Positions 33,401-42,228 of a stretch of DNA of 64,000 bases are shown one piece after another. The stretch is from Coprinellus micaceus (taxonomy: Eukaryota > Basidiomycota > Agaricomycetes > Agaricales > Psathyrellaceae). The notes below the pieces were generated by a model that worked only from the letters and a program-made list of their open reading frames with translations, was not told where the DNA came from and ran no database searches. The first letter of the stretch is position 1; each line of letters begins with the position of its first letter. The position numbers and the translations under genes were made by a program. Location: the NCBI GenBank assembly GCA_951394405.1, contig OX596344.1:930001-994000 (forward strand), in the 5' to 3' direction.

Positions 33401-35303
33401 AGGGGGTGAACAGGTAGCAGATCGAGGGGGTGCACAGAGAAACAATCAGCTACCCGAAACAGAGGATGAGGATGAGGATGAAGACGATGATGATGACGAC
33501 GAACCTGTACAACCAATTGCAGCTGAGGACTTTGACCTTGACGACGAACCTGTAGACATGGAAGATGCACTACGTGCCACCAGTATACTTGATTCTCTCA
33601 TCAGTCTATACCACGTCCCCCTGGAAGAGACCCTGACTCTTGACCAAGGCATGGAAATGGCATTCTACATGGCACAGGATAAAGCACTAGGAGCGGCTAC
33701 ACGCCGTCCAGGAGATGCGCCTCGGACACACTGGGAAGCCTTCGCAGGACCAGATGGCGAACACTGGCAGACCGCAGCACAGGTTGAGATTGATGCTCTA
33801 ACCACCAATGGCACTTGGGAACTAGTCGAACTACCAGAGGGACGAAAGGTTGTCGGATCACGATGGGTCTTCCTCATCAAACAAAAGGCAGATGGCACAA
33901 TTGACCGCTACAAGGCTCGACTTGTCACCAAGGGATACTTCCAAATGCCTGGAGTAGACTACGATCAGACATGGGCACCTGCATCTTGTCTCACATCAAT
34001 TCGCGCGATCTTCGCCCAAGCCGCCATGGAAGGACACTTCATCGAGACCATTGACATCGACAATGCCTACCTCAACGGAACAATCGAGGAGCAATATGAA
34101 GTCTACATGGAGCAAGCGCCAGGGTTTGAGATCAAGAATCCAGACGCAAAGGGACGGAGATGGGTGTGCCGGCTGAAGAAGGGTTTATATGGCTTGAAAC
34201 AGAGCGGACGACTATGGTACCAAAAGCTAGCATCAGAGCTTGAAGCAATCGGATTCACCCAAATAAAATCTGACCCAGCTATCTATGTCTGGGAGATGGA
34301 TGGGACCCGTATTGTTGTACCAGTCTTCGTTGACGACATCACCATAACCTCGAAAAGCCAAGAAAAGATCCAATGGCTCAAGGACTCCCTTGCCAAGGTC
34401 TTCAAGATCAAGGATCTCGGACCCACCTCGTACCTGCTTGGAATCAAGGTTGACTACGACCGCGAGAACCGAGTCATGCGCCTATCCCAGACTCAATACA
34501 TCCTCGACATGCTTGCGCGATTCAAGATGGAGGACTGCTACCCAGTAGGAACTCCAATGGATCCAGGAAGCGGTGCTACTCTCACCAAGTACATTCCAAA
34601 CAAGGCTGACGACGAGATGATGAAGAACGTCCCATACATGAATGCCATCAGCGCCCTGATATACCTTATGATTGCGACACGCCCTGACATCACCTATGCT
34701 GTTGCCAAACTAGCCCAATACAACTCCAACCCCGGACCTATGCATTGGAAAGCAGTCAAGCACCTATTCCGTTACCTCAAGGGAACCAAAGATCTGAAGC
34801 TCACCTATCGTAACAATGGTAGCAAGATGTCTTCGGAACTCTTCCACGCATACAGCGACGCAGATCATGCTGGGTGCCTTGACACACGACGATCCACATC
34901 TGGATTTGTCATTAAAATGGGATCAGGAGCAGTTAGTTGGTCGGCAAAGAAGCAATCGACAGTGGCAGACTCCTCAACAGAGGCAGAGTACATCTCCGCA
35001 TCGAGCGCTGGAAGGGACATCATCTGGATGCGCACACTCCTGAAGGAACTTGGTCACGACGTCTCTACTCCCTCACCACTCATGGTCGACAACCAATCCG
35101 CACTCAAGGTTCTCCGGAACCCAGAACTCCATAGCCGAATGAAGCACATCGATATAAAGATGCATTGGATTCGGGATGCTATCAAGCGAGGCGACATTAC
35201 TGTTCACTTTTTATCTACTACCGATATGATTGCTGATATATTTACTAAACCTTTACCCAAACCTGCCGTTGAACGTCATCGACTTGCTCTTGGACTCGAG
35301 TAA
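30435..35303 (+). CDS. copia gag-pol polyprotein
   Basis: 1622 residues from ATG 30435; the same frame opens earlier at TTG only. Order: gag with a degenerate zinc knuckle (C-X2-H-X5-H-X4-C near residue 275), aspartic protease (DSGATSHM, about 340), GAG_pre-integrase (LHQRLGH, about 490), integrase core with the D, D, E residues (FIDDHS about 578, DDKGGEY about 620, NGVSE about 653), a Pro-rich then acidic linker (about 810-1060), reverse transcriptase with FVDD (about 1298), and RNase H (YSDADHAG about 1472, STEAEY about 1513). Length and order are normal for Ty1/copia (Pseudoviridae). No stop or frameshift. A 42-bp tandem duplication adds 14 residues before the pre-integrase domain. Confidence 0.95.
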   Translation: MDSTTTASPIMLTAYTVQQWKFTVENKAFDLNAYGILTGEERKPGSNADDKVKSDYASRRSKLIGYVRSTLDHSQLETVLSGIQVTDIAAIWEKLLETYQPKTSGSRISVLQEMMALRMRSSGFEKETYSDFGSCCMVHASRLTVLLPQGAEYLPETTQTVTISSQTTSDGATTTIQSTSRGAHELLTPSAFEEGYMAAHLARDLAISMIPIGLGKDDTILRNTLNHISTGDDNPLEVLDHLRKADSLARNTQLAEGTSATLQVATAAPKKKAKYRCKVHGWQNTHEDKDCRVQNSQKAKIAETPTTAATAEESVMMASVAHIASPLIRRARNNPTNTSWNPDSGATSHMTPNRKWIRNMVAVKIAVSLTNNEIVWATGKGEVRFTPRIYRKVGQTVIFNDVLYVPALRNNLFNDVLYVPALRNNLFSILSVVKKSKMRVVIEGDSLDFFKNGELLLTATIDGTVGSLNGTTLENTETEAAYISKIEKELLHQRLGHIGKDRLETLMRQDLATGILVKEGTELNDTCEHCIAGKQHRDPFPKLSANRSTELLGRIHSDLHGPLAVQTPIGYRYWITFIDDHSRFKEVALLKHKSDAFQAFKDFVAKSERKLGTKVKELRDDKGGEYMGNDFIQWCKGLGIARQHTVKATPQQNGVSERLNRTLTEGVIAMLNQARLPMMFWGAAVLYYTDILNATPSSTLSNTTSYEVWHKAKPDLSMHRVFGCRVYVHVLRKDRKNLQSHTEPCVFISFEPGYKGWKCYNPVTKKITISRDVIFAESTFPGLSTVGNEQAYTPIGIRDIWPDADLEPENPPLAPLHAPIAPPPPPHDHPDDGSDKSDNDDDGDQAAPRTPERPPKTEPKTPATQQPSVHPSIPPTPTKRDPSSTPSTKQLLPIPALFPGLPAPAEDGPMFPELPPPAPVAPPAPAQKRTRPPPPPPRESIPRKAKVPKAPPLVAQSSRPVQKTATAVKDYQLASGKGRRGTIPVARREGGEQVADRGGAQRNNQLPETEDEDEDEDDDDDDEPVQPIAAEDFDLDDEPVDMEDALRATSILDSLISLYHVPLEETLTLDQGMEMAFYMAQDKALGAATRRPGDAPRTHWEAFAGPDGEHWQTAAQVEIDALTTNGTWELVELPEGRKVVGSRWVFLIKQKADGTIDRYKARLVTKGYFQMPGVDYDQTWAPASCLTSIRAIFAQAAMEGHFIETIDIDNAYLNGTIEEQYEVYMEQAPGFEIKNPDAKGRRWVCRLKKGLYGLKQSGRLWYQKLASELEAIGFTQIKSDPAIYVWEMDGTRIVVPVFVDDITITSKSQEKIQWLKDSLAKVFKIKDLGPTSYLLGIKVDYDRENRVMRLSQTQYILDMLARFKMEDCYPVGTPMDPGSGATLTKYIPNKADDEMMKNVPYMNAISALIYLMIATRPDITYAVAKLAQYNSNPGPMHWKAVKHLFRYLKGTKDLKLTYRNNGSKMSSELFHAYSDADHAGCLDTRRSTSGFVIKMGSGAVSWSAKKQSTVADSSTEAEYISASSAGRDIIWMRTLLKELGHDVSTPSPLMVDNQSALKVLRNPELHSRMKHIDIKMHWIRDAIKRGDITVHFLSTTDMIADIFTKPLPKPAVERHRLALGLE
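31629..31712 (+). repeat. 42-bp in-frame tandem duplication in copia pol
   Basis: Two perfect 42-bp copies (31629-31670 and 31671-31712) encode FNDVLYVPALRNNL twice. This is the conserved VLYVP-x-L-x-NL segment that normally occurs once downstream of the protease in Ty1/copia elements. Confidence 0.95.
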
Positions 35304-35321
35304 ATACAGAGACATTACATT

Positions 35322-35330
35322 GAGGGGGTG
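35322..35330 (+). other. copia polypurine tract
   Basis: GAGGGGGTG lies immediately before the 3' LTR, the usual place for the plus-strand primer. Confidence 0.8.
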
Positions 35331-35713
35331 TGTTGGAAGACAATGCTCATGTCAACTCTATCTCTACAAAGAATACCTCTATTTCGAACATTTTACTTAT
35401 CTTCTATTGTTCTACAGAGAACAACAACCACCTTGTATTATTCCCATTATAGTCGCACTTATTGTTCTCTTATCTCCACCTTATCTCCATTCACTGCTAT
35501 TGTTCTCTACTTATGGAAGGTCTATTGTTCTTTCCTATTGTTCCGCATATAGGTTATCTATTGTTCTCCACAGTATATAGTCCACACTGTAAGTGGGTGA
35601 GTCCCCATCGAACTCTCCCCACTTACAGGTGCGTATCTTGTATACCCTACTTACTTCCAATCTAATATCGAACTCTCCCCACTTACAGTGGGTCATACTT
35701 GCATCGTTCTACA
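35331..35713 (+). repeat. 3' LTR of copia element
   Basis: 383 bp; no difference from the 5' LTR was noticed by eye. It is followed by the target duplication CTAAT. Confidence 0.97.
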
Positions 35714-35841
35714 CTAATTCACCTGCCTCACTGCCCAACCCCTCCTCGTTCGATTGAGGGCTGCTTGGTGTGCCCGATGTCGAAGGTGCCGTTCTAAACG
35801 AGCGATCATCAGCATGCAGTTATTCGACGAGAGGCGAGGAC

Positions 35842-36935
35842 CTACACATGGAGCGGTGCAGTTGAGGAGTGAGCATCGGATATGGTTAGTGCAGGTACAT
35901 TACATTTTGTTGGTTTCGACGCCTTGGACTTAGATCTGTGCTTCCAGATATCCCGCATCCCTACCATCTCGTTCTGTGACAGCGTGTACAGCTCTGCATA
36001 TTGGGTGAGTGCCTCGGTGGTGTGGACGCGCTCAAGGTGGTACTTGAAGTTATACCTCCACACGGCGGGCGCGTCCTTGGGACACAATTTGCAAACAAGA
36101 GGGGCATTCGTGCAAGGTGCGCCGTCAGTTAAGGCATGTCACGAGTGCACCCACAGGTTGACCTGGATCTGTGGGGCAGGTACCTGCAGAAAATTATGCC
36201 ATACCTGGATCTGTGCAGGTATTTTCCCATGGGTCACCTGTACCTGTGAGTCCAGGTTGTCACAGGTCAGGTCACAGGTAATAGTGCAGGTGCCAAGCAT
36301 ATTATAGGGCAAATACTAGTGTACACCCCCTAAAAATGGTATCTAACATTGTACATACACCTAAACTACATCACACAACTCACTAATGCAGTCATACAGA
36401 CCCAATATAATTTCCAGTGGTGACATCTGGCCCAGATGTTTGCACCATGCAAGTACCTGTGGTTTTAAGGCTGCGACCTGGATCTGTACAGGTTTGTTCC
36501 CACGGGTTACCTGGACTTGCAGGTCAGGTTTCCACGGGTATTCCCACAGGTCTACCTGCAAGTACCCACAGGTAGCCCGGACTCGTGACATGCCTTACCG
36601 TCAGTGTACTCAGCTGCCCATTTATATGAGAAGTTCATAGGCCTCCCACAGCCCGTTGTGTGGTTCCAGTCAACGTGAGGACTCGCCTTCGAGCCCTTCC
36701 CAGGTATGACCACGATTTGGCATATGCGGGATGGGAGCTGACATAGCCCACAGGGTTCATCAACTCGGTTGACCTTGCTATCGAACAGGATATGGGCGCC
36801 GACATGCTCCAAGATACGAGGTGCACTCATATCGAGAGTTACTGCGGGATTGCAGTGGGTGCAAGTTGCAGTGTCTGTAATGGTAAGTTCCTGGTTGACT
36901 TCCTGTGCCAAAAAGCATGCTTTCCCTAATGAAGG
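35842..36935 (-). pseudogene. transposase gene, C-terminal zinc-binding region split by MITE
   Basis: After the intron the frame resumes with CTHCNPAVTLDM and CGLCQLPSRIC, two Cys-rich clusters. After removal of the MITE (36130-36597 plus one duplication) it continues into CPKDAPAVWRYNFKYHLERVH, a Cys2-His2-type finger (LCPKDAP...H...H) like a BED or classical finger. An intron probably follows near 35845 and the gene then runs into the copia insertion at 35718. Confidence 0.6.
36130..36597. mobile_element. hAT-type MITE, copy 2 (in transposase gene)
   Basis: 468 bp, same family as 23844-24312, with perfect ends TAAGGCATGTCACGAGT and 8-bp target duplications CCGTCAGT (36122-36129 and 36598-36605). 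Removing it with one duplication restores the transposase frame. Similarity between the two copies is very high over the full length, so both insertions are recent. Confidence 0.93.
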
Positions 36936-36995
36936 GGATGAGATTCATCAACACTTCCAGTCAGCGTTACGAAACTTGGACGTACCCCACCGCTC

Positions 36996-39068
36996 TCAAT
37001 AAGGAAATTCGAGTGTCCTCTTCATCTTGGGGAGGTGCTTTCCGTCCATGGAGGTGAGGCGTTCAGCTAGGAGTGAAGTGGTGCTAATGAGTAGTGGGCT
37101 TTGGAACAGGAAGAAAGGCTTCTTGTCAACAGCCGCAACCTTGGGGTCAAGGGGTTCAATGAGTTTTCCGGGTGCTGTGAGGGAGTCCGACGGCATGGAG
37201 TAGGTACGCCAGTCATATAACCTTGTGCTGTCGTCTTCTAATGTTGCAGAGCGCAGTCCCAGAACCTGGAACGAGACCTTCAACGCCGACTCGCGAAGAA
37301 GGTGATGCCCAACACGCTCCAACGCCTGCCCGTTATACCAAATACCATTCACCTCCCCAATCACAAGCCAGAGCCGCTGCTCGCAATGTACGAGTGTCGC
37401 AATTGGGTCGTGTATCATTAGTAGAACCGTCCCACTGTCGAAATCCGATGTGTTCGTTGCTTCGGATGTGGTGTACCGGGCTATTTCCTGTACTCGCTTC
37501 AGTCGGTCCGCCGACTTGATGGTTTTGTTGTACCGAAACAACATGGCGATGAGCTTCGACTTCCGCATATCCTTCCTGTCCACCATCAGTGTGCGAGGGA
37601 ATGCATGGGTGCTCGAGGTCATCCCCATGTCATCGGTGGAGGGAGCCCCTCCCAGGTTGGCCTCTAATTCGGCGATTTCATCTTCAACGTCCACTCGGTT
37701 CTCGGCATCGCCAACTGGTCGCGTCGTCAACAGCAGCGGGGTGTTGGGTTTGGCTGTGGTTCTTGTGCTGATATTGAGTGCAATTGCCTCACTACTCTCA
37801 TTGACGTCGTCCATTGTGATCGCGCCCGCCGCCACAAGCAACGTACCGCCAGGTGAAAGCATGTCGATGTTGCCCGCTTCCTCTGCGACCTTCAAGATAT
37901 CTGCTGCTGGAGGGTAATCTTCTTCGGCACGCAGTCGACCATGCCTCCAACATGTCTGGAGGGCTACGTTTGACACAGAGTAGTCGCCCCGCAGATACTT
38001 GGGGCTGAGATGATCTGCAGAGTCAGGGATAGGTTCGCGTTGTTGGTTGAGAGCTGGGAGCTGAAGTCGTTTTGGGCCCTGGTCCCACTCGGGCTTCTGG
38101 GCAAGTATGTCGGCGATGTCGAGTACCCCACCCGTGCGTTTGGATATCTGGAGTGCATCCAAGTTGCAGTCATTCCCAACAACGGTATGAAGAATCCCGA
38201 AGTGGATCTCAATTCTGTCCGTGCCCAGTTGGATGATAAAGAAACAGCTACCCGGATTGTTGACTTTGGCCTTGGCCACACAGAAGAATATGTTCTTTAT
38301 CATCATCATGATGTTGATGAAGAGTTGGGTTGGGAAGAAGGCTTTCCCAGCTGATTTATAGAGTGTGAACGCGAGGTGAGCAGCAGCACTGAGGTGCTCA
38401 AGCTGCTCGGAGAGTGATAGATCAACGCCAAGATATGCGTAGACAATGTGCTTGAGGAGCTTTCCGAGCGTTCAAAGGGCGCTGTGACCTTTCTGGTATC
38501 CAGGAGAATGAGCCAAGGTAGAGTTGGACGCTTCAGGGAGTGGAGGAAGGGTCCAGATATCATGCAACAAATTGAATGCCAGCTTGACATCTTGAAGATC
38601 GTTGGGATTCAGAACGGCGTTGATGTGTTCGGGCTTGACGTTCGGCTTGGACTGGAGGTGAGATCAGATGACTGCAGGGGTAATGCGAAAGTCCTCAATG
38701 AGAACGCCTCGATCGCGCAGAAGAAGATTTCAAATGCGCTTGATGACGTGCTTCCAATCTTTGTCGCATGTAATATCGTCGTCCCCAACGTGAAGATTCA
38801 TGAGAGGAAGCAGTGAAAGAAGTCGGTAGATATTGGATTCGTTGGAAAGCCTTTTCTTGAAGGTCGAGAGAACGAGGGCAAGGCCTCGACGTGATTCGCC
38901 ATCCGACGCGATAGAAACCAGCCGAAGACCGTGCTTATTCTTGCAGCTGTTTATGCCCTCAACAGCTGGATCGACAGCCGCTGCAGTCAGAATAGTGCAC
39001 CAATGAGTTTGACAGTAGTCTTGTGCAAGGTGCACCTCTGACAACAGTTGTTTTGACACATATTTCAT
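36996..39068 (-). pseudogene. transposase gene, core region
   Basis: The core contains SIASDGESRRG, VGDDDITCDKDWKHVIKR and QLGTDRIEIHFGIL. In DDE/RNase H-fold transposases of the P/hAT/KDZ kind, spaced Asp residues and a later Glu in a similar context are catalytic; mapping these residues to that role is inference. The frame is continuous from about 39000 to 36999 apart from TGA at 38730-38732, 38664-38666 and 38472-38474, and ends at TGA 36996-36998, again followed by continuing homology and a GT-AG intron with a GCTGACT branch site. Confidence 0.6.
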
Positions 39069-39570
39069 TCGCGGACAGCGGCTGTGTTTCCGTATGGGTA
39101 GCTCCCGCCCCAGAGCACCGCGGGGCCCCCCCGAAGGGAGGGGTGCGGTGCGGAGTGGGCGGGTCCCACGGCCCCCGATATGGAACCGTCAGTCACATAC
39201 ACACCCGTCACGTTGTTCTCTGCCGCTCATCACGGGCTCAGCGCAAGCGCCTCGATCTTACCAGGCGTATGGTTACGGGGCACTCGCCGGCATCCCGCAT
39301 TCTAGTACATCTTTTTATTCGAGGCCATTTGGTGAAGTCAGAGCAACAATCTGACGCCAGAAATGGCCCTTGAGTATGTCGTGCAAATGTCTTTGATGCG
39401 CAGTGATGCGTGGCTGGACACGGGCACGTGTCATTTCAGTTGAAATGTAAGGACCGAAATAAGGTGACTGGTGTTGGACTGGTGCACAATGGTGCACCAC
39501 CTATACTGATGTTCCTATATGGTAAGGCCCTAGTTCAATTGATGTCCAAGGTGCACCTTACTATCTACAA
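39028..39570. other. foreign-looking segment in transposase gene
   Basis: The homology to the transposase stops near 39600 and resumes near 39010. The stretch between is bounded by direct repeats (AAGGTGCACCT...AACAGTT near 39027-39055 and again near 39549-39580) with further GGTGCACC words at 39493, 39586 and elsewhere. Its middle (39100-39300) is GC-rich and non-coding. It may be a small insertion or an expanded intron; its nature is unknown. Confidence 0.4.
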
Positions 39571-39791
39571 CAGTTAAAGTGTTCTGGTGCACCACTCTGC
39601 CTGCATCAGGTGGGATCGATGACATTGGCCTTATGCTGGGCACCTGTCTCTTGCCCGCACTGCGGAGAAATGAAGCAGGTACGAGCGGCCGACAGTCGCG
39701 ACTCCTTGCAGAGGATACCCAGAGCACCAATAGTTGCCTACAGTGGACCCACACGTTAGATGATCACATCGAAGGCTTTGAATCACATCGA

Positions 39792-41909
39792 TCAACTCAC
39801 GTTGGACGCGCAATGCACTTCTCCTCTTGCCATTGTGTTGAAAACTTCTTCGGCATCCTCCACTGTCTCTAGCTTGAGTGAAACTGTGGGCCCATGCTCC
39901 CGACATACTCCAACAATCTCATCTGTGAGTGAATTGTATCGTGGCCTCGTCTCACATGCCAACTCGTCAATCATGAGCACGGCATGCTGGACATCCTCCC
40001 ACTTTGCCAACAGGTCCACCACGTTTTCGAGACTGCTGATTGTGTTCCGAGCGACGAGAGCAGCTGTAAGTGCACCGGCACATGGTATAATTGGTGTTCT
40101 ACTTGACCCATTCCGTACAGTGCTTACACTGGGAAGTCCAAGCGCTCGATAAAGAATGTGGCCAACGTGGTCCCCCCCAATGCGCCAGAGGAGCTTTGCC
40201 AGCAAGAGCTCTTGCTCGGTAAAGCTCTTGACCTTGTAGGCGCCTCTGGCAGCCTGCATGACCTGCTCCAGGATACCAACAATACCCCGCTTTTGCCGCA
40301 ACGCCGTACTTATCACCTGGTCGATCCGTGGAACGTTCTCGCTTCCAATGGCAATTATGAGGCGATTCGAGTTCGACAAGGCGGTCGATTTCCGGAGGAT
40401 GGTGCGTGCATTGTTTAACACTTGGAATCGGAGATACTGATTCTCACCTAGCTGGTGACGAAGGGTAGAAACGAGTTCATTGTGGCTCCGGTAAGCATAT
40501 GGTGTGTTCTTGTGCGTGCCGCTATTCATTTGGTTGAGGATGCTTTGAAGGATTGGTAAACGCACTAGCAATGCGCATTCCGTGCAGGGAGAGCTCGCTG
40601 TAGCCATTCAGCGCTTGCAGCTCTGGGAGATTAGGTGCAGATCTCCAGAATCGGAGCCAGCATACCTCCAGGGAAGGGCTTGGTGGGCGTGGAGAGCGAA
40701 TGGGTAGGATGAATGTGGTGAGTCATGGCTTGGGACATCAAGCTTGAGGCCGGGACATTGAAGCTTCGTTCCAGGGACCCTTTCTGCTGGGCGGACACCT
40801 ATGAGTTCAACCTCCAGTTCGTTACTGGGTGGGGGCAGTGGAGACGACGTTTCCACAGGTGCAGATTGCATATTGGCATTCTCTCCAGATGACTCTCTGC
40901 TAACTGGTGCGATTGAAGGGACCGTTGAGTTGACGGGCTGTCCATCCGAGTCCGGACGCTCTGACGATGATAAATTCCTGGTGGGGGACTCGAGTTGGGG
41001 GTGGGTTGGGGGCTGTTGACTACATCAAGGTGTAAGTCATTTTTACAGTTTGCAAATGGTCCCCTGATTAAACGACTACTCACAGCTGTTCCATTTCATC
41101 TGTTAAGCGCTTCAGCTTCCCCTCAAACATTCGCTCGTCGACTCCCCTCTCTGTCACAAAGTAGTCAACAAAACGAACCAAGCCATCAACACCATGCCTT
41201 CCCCTCCGGATCACAGTGCTCAGGTCGAGCTCATCTCCCCAGCCCAACGCTCCTTTCAACACCCCGTTGAGTACTTCTTCCCAAAGATCAACACTATCAA
41301 TATCGGCATTGTCGAATGTTCGAGGATTGTTGGTGAAGACACCAAGTTTATTGGACGCCTGGCCTTCAGGAACCGTGTTGGGAAGTCTTTCGGTAAGTGC
41401 CTTGAGTCTTTTCCCCAGTGTGCAAGTTGGCTGACTCGACTGGATGCTGCTATTGGTGGTTGACTCGCCGTCGTCCTCTATCCGATTTCCAGCAGAGGGC
41501 CTCTCTTCACTCAGGGGAGCATAATCGGGGGTGCTGGCTTGTGGCTGGACATTTCCTGAGCTTGAAGGAACACTCGTTGAGGCAAGGGATTGGACTGGTG
41601 TTGCGATCGGCCTGAGGAAGCCCAGGATCGATGGTAGGGGTGCTTTCTTCTTGGCCTGTCCTGGTTGGGATCGTCGTGCCTTCCGGTCCTGGCACTTTCG
41701 TGAATTCAAGTGCTGGGTCTTGAAGTTTATGATGCCACCCTTGCCAAGTTTAATAACCTCCTGACATTCAGGGCAAACGACAGTCTTTTCGTTATCGTTG
41801 TACTGATATATTTCCTGTCTATATGTGAGATAAATTCATTCAAACAGTATCAGCGGCTACATACCCTCTCCTCATCGGTTATGGGGTTGTTTTTGGGTGC
41901 CTTGGGCAT
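39792..41909 (-). pseudogene. transposase gene, N-terminal region
   Basis: From ATG 41909 the product has a short lead (MPKAPKNNPITDEER), a Cys2-His-Cys finger in exon 2, a long Ser/Pro/Gln-rich linker, and then a globular part with PFALHAHQALPW, PCTECALL and an acidic patch in VLMIDELACE. The last may hold a catalytic Asp/Glu pair, as in P-element and KDZ transposases. TGA at 40608-40610 is immediately followed by ATG in the same frame, so the downstream part could be re-initiated, but the neighbouring motifs read as one protein. Donor GTGAGT follows 39801. Confidence 0.6.
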
Positions 41910-42228
41910 TCTGAACGCCCCTTGAACTACACAAGGTCGTTAGTAGCCTGGGGGAGACTGAACTGCTGAGAGTAACAATATTTGCGGTGAACACCTGGTA
42001 CTTCCGCTTTTGGAATGAGACCAAATAGGTCAGAAACAATCTGAATTGAGTGTGGAATCGTATCAAATACATTGATCACACTAGCTACTACCATAACGCG
42101 CCATAATCCAGCCAAAATGCTGTTCATATTTGGTCAAGTCGGAATTCTCCTGACCGGCAACCCCCACCCCCCTACCTACCTACACCTCTGGTCCCGGATT
42201 TCGATCCCGACAGCCCCTTGTAAACACG

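Larger units (their letters stand above)
29474..35713 (+). mobile_element. complete, young Ty1/copia retrotransposon
   Basis: 6240 bp. LTRs of 383 bp at each end appear identical, and the target duplication is CTAAT (29469-29473 and 35714-35718). It holds one uninterrupted polyprotein frame, a primer-binding site next to the 5' LTR and a purine-rich tract before the 3' LTR. Identical LTRs and an intact frame indicate a recent, possibly still competent insertion, the youngest event resolvable in the nest. It lies antisense to the transposase gene it interrupts. Confidence 0.97.
28809..41909 (-). pseudogene. transposase-like gene of the DNA transposon (whole locus)
   Basis: Exons recognised, 5' to 3' on the minus strand: 41909-41865, 41814-41085/41084, 41019-39801, 39737 onward, then the core to 36998, a Zn-binding block 36935-35842 split by the MITE, and the tail after the copia element (29473-28809). 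Introns of 50, 64 and 63 bp near the start keep phase. The N terminus has a Cys2/His/Cys finger (VVCPECQEV...HLNSRKC). The whole resembles a multicopy gene family of mushroom genomes that I know only as unannotated repeats. It is disabled by two insertions, an internal foreign-looking segment (39028-39570) and TGA stops at 40608, 38730, 38664, 38472 and 36996. Each stop is inside otherwise conserved context. Confidence 0.75.
28691..42220 (-). mobile_element. 13.5-kb DNA transposon (P/hAT/KDZ-like) inside gag
   Basis: The ends are inverted repeats CAAGGGGCTGTCGGGAT, flanked by 8-bp duplications TAAACAGG (28683-28690) and TAAACACG (42221-42228), one mismatch. Without the nested copia element and MITE it is about 6.8 kb and carries one long minus-strand gene with N-terminal and C-terminal zinc-binding motifs around a transposase-like core. 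An 8-bp duplication and CAAGG ends fit hAT, P-element or Kyakuja/Dileera/Zisupton-type elements; I cannot choose among them. The 719-bp element at 25846 shares its terminal blocks. Confidence 0.85.

Noticed and set aside
39090..39330. Ribosomal RNA fragment
   Set aside because: The patch is GC-rich but matches no conserved rRNA segment that I can recall.
28809..41909. Host regulatory genes with zinc and PHD fingers
   Set aside because: All pieces lie within one pair of terminal inverted repeats with an 8-bp duplication inside gag and read as one gene, so they belong to a transposon.
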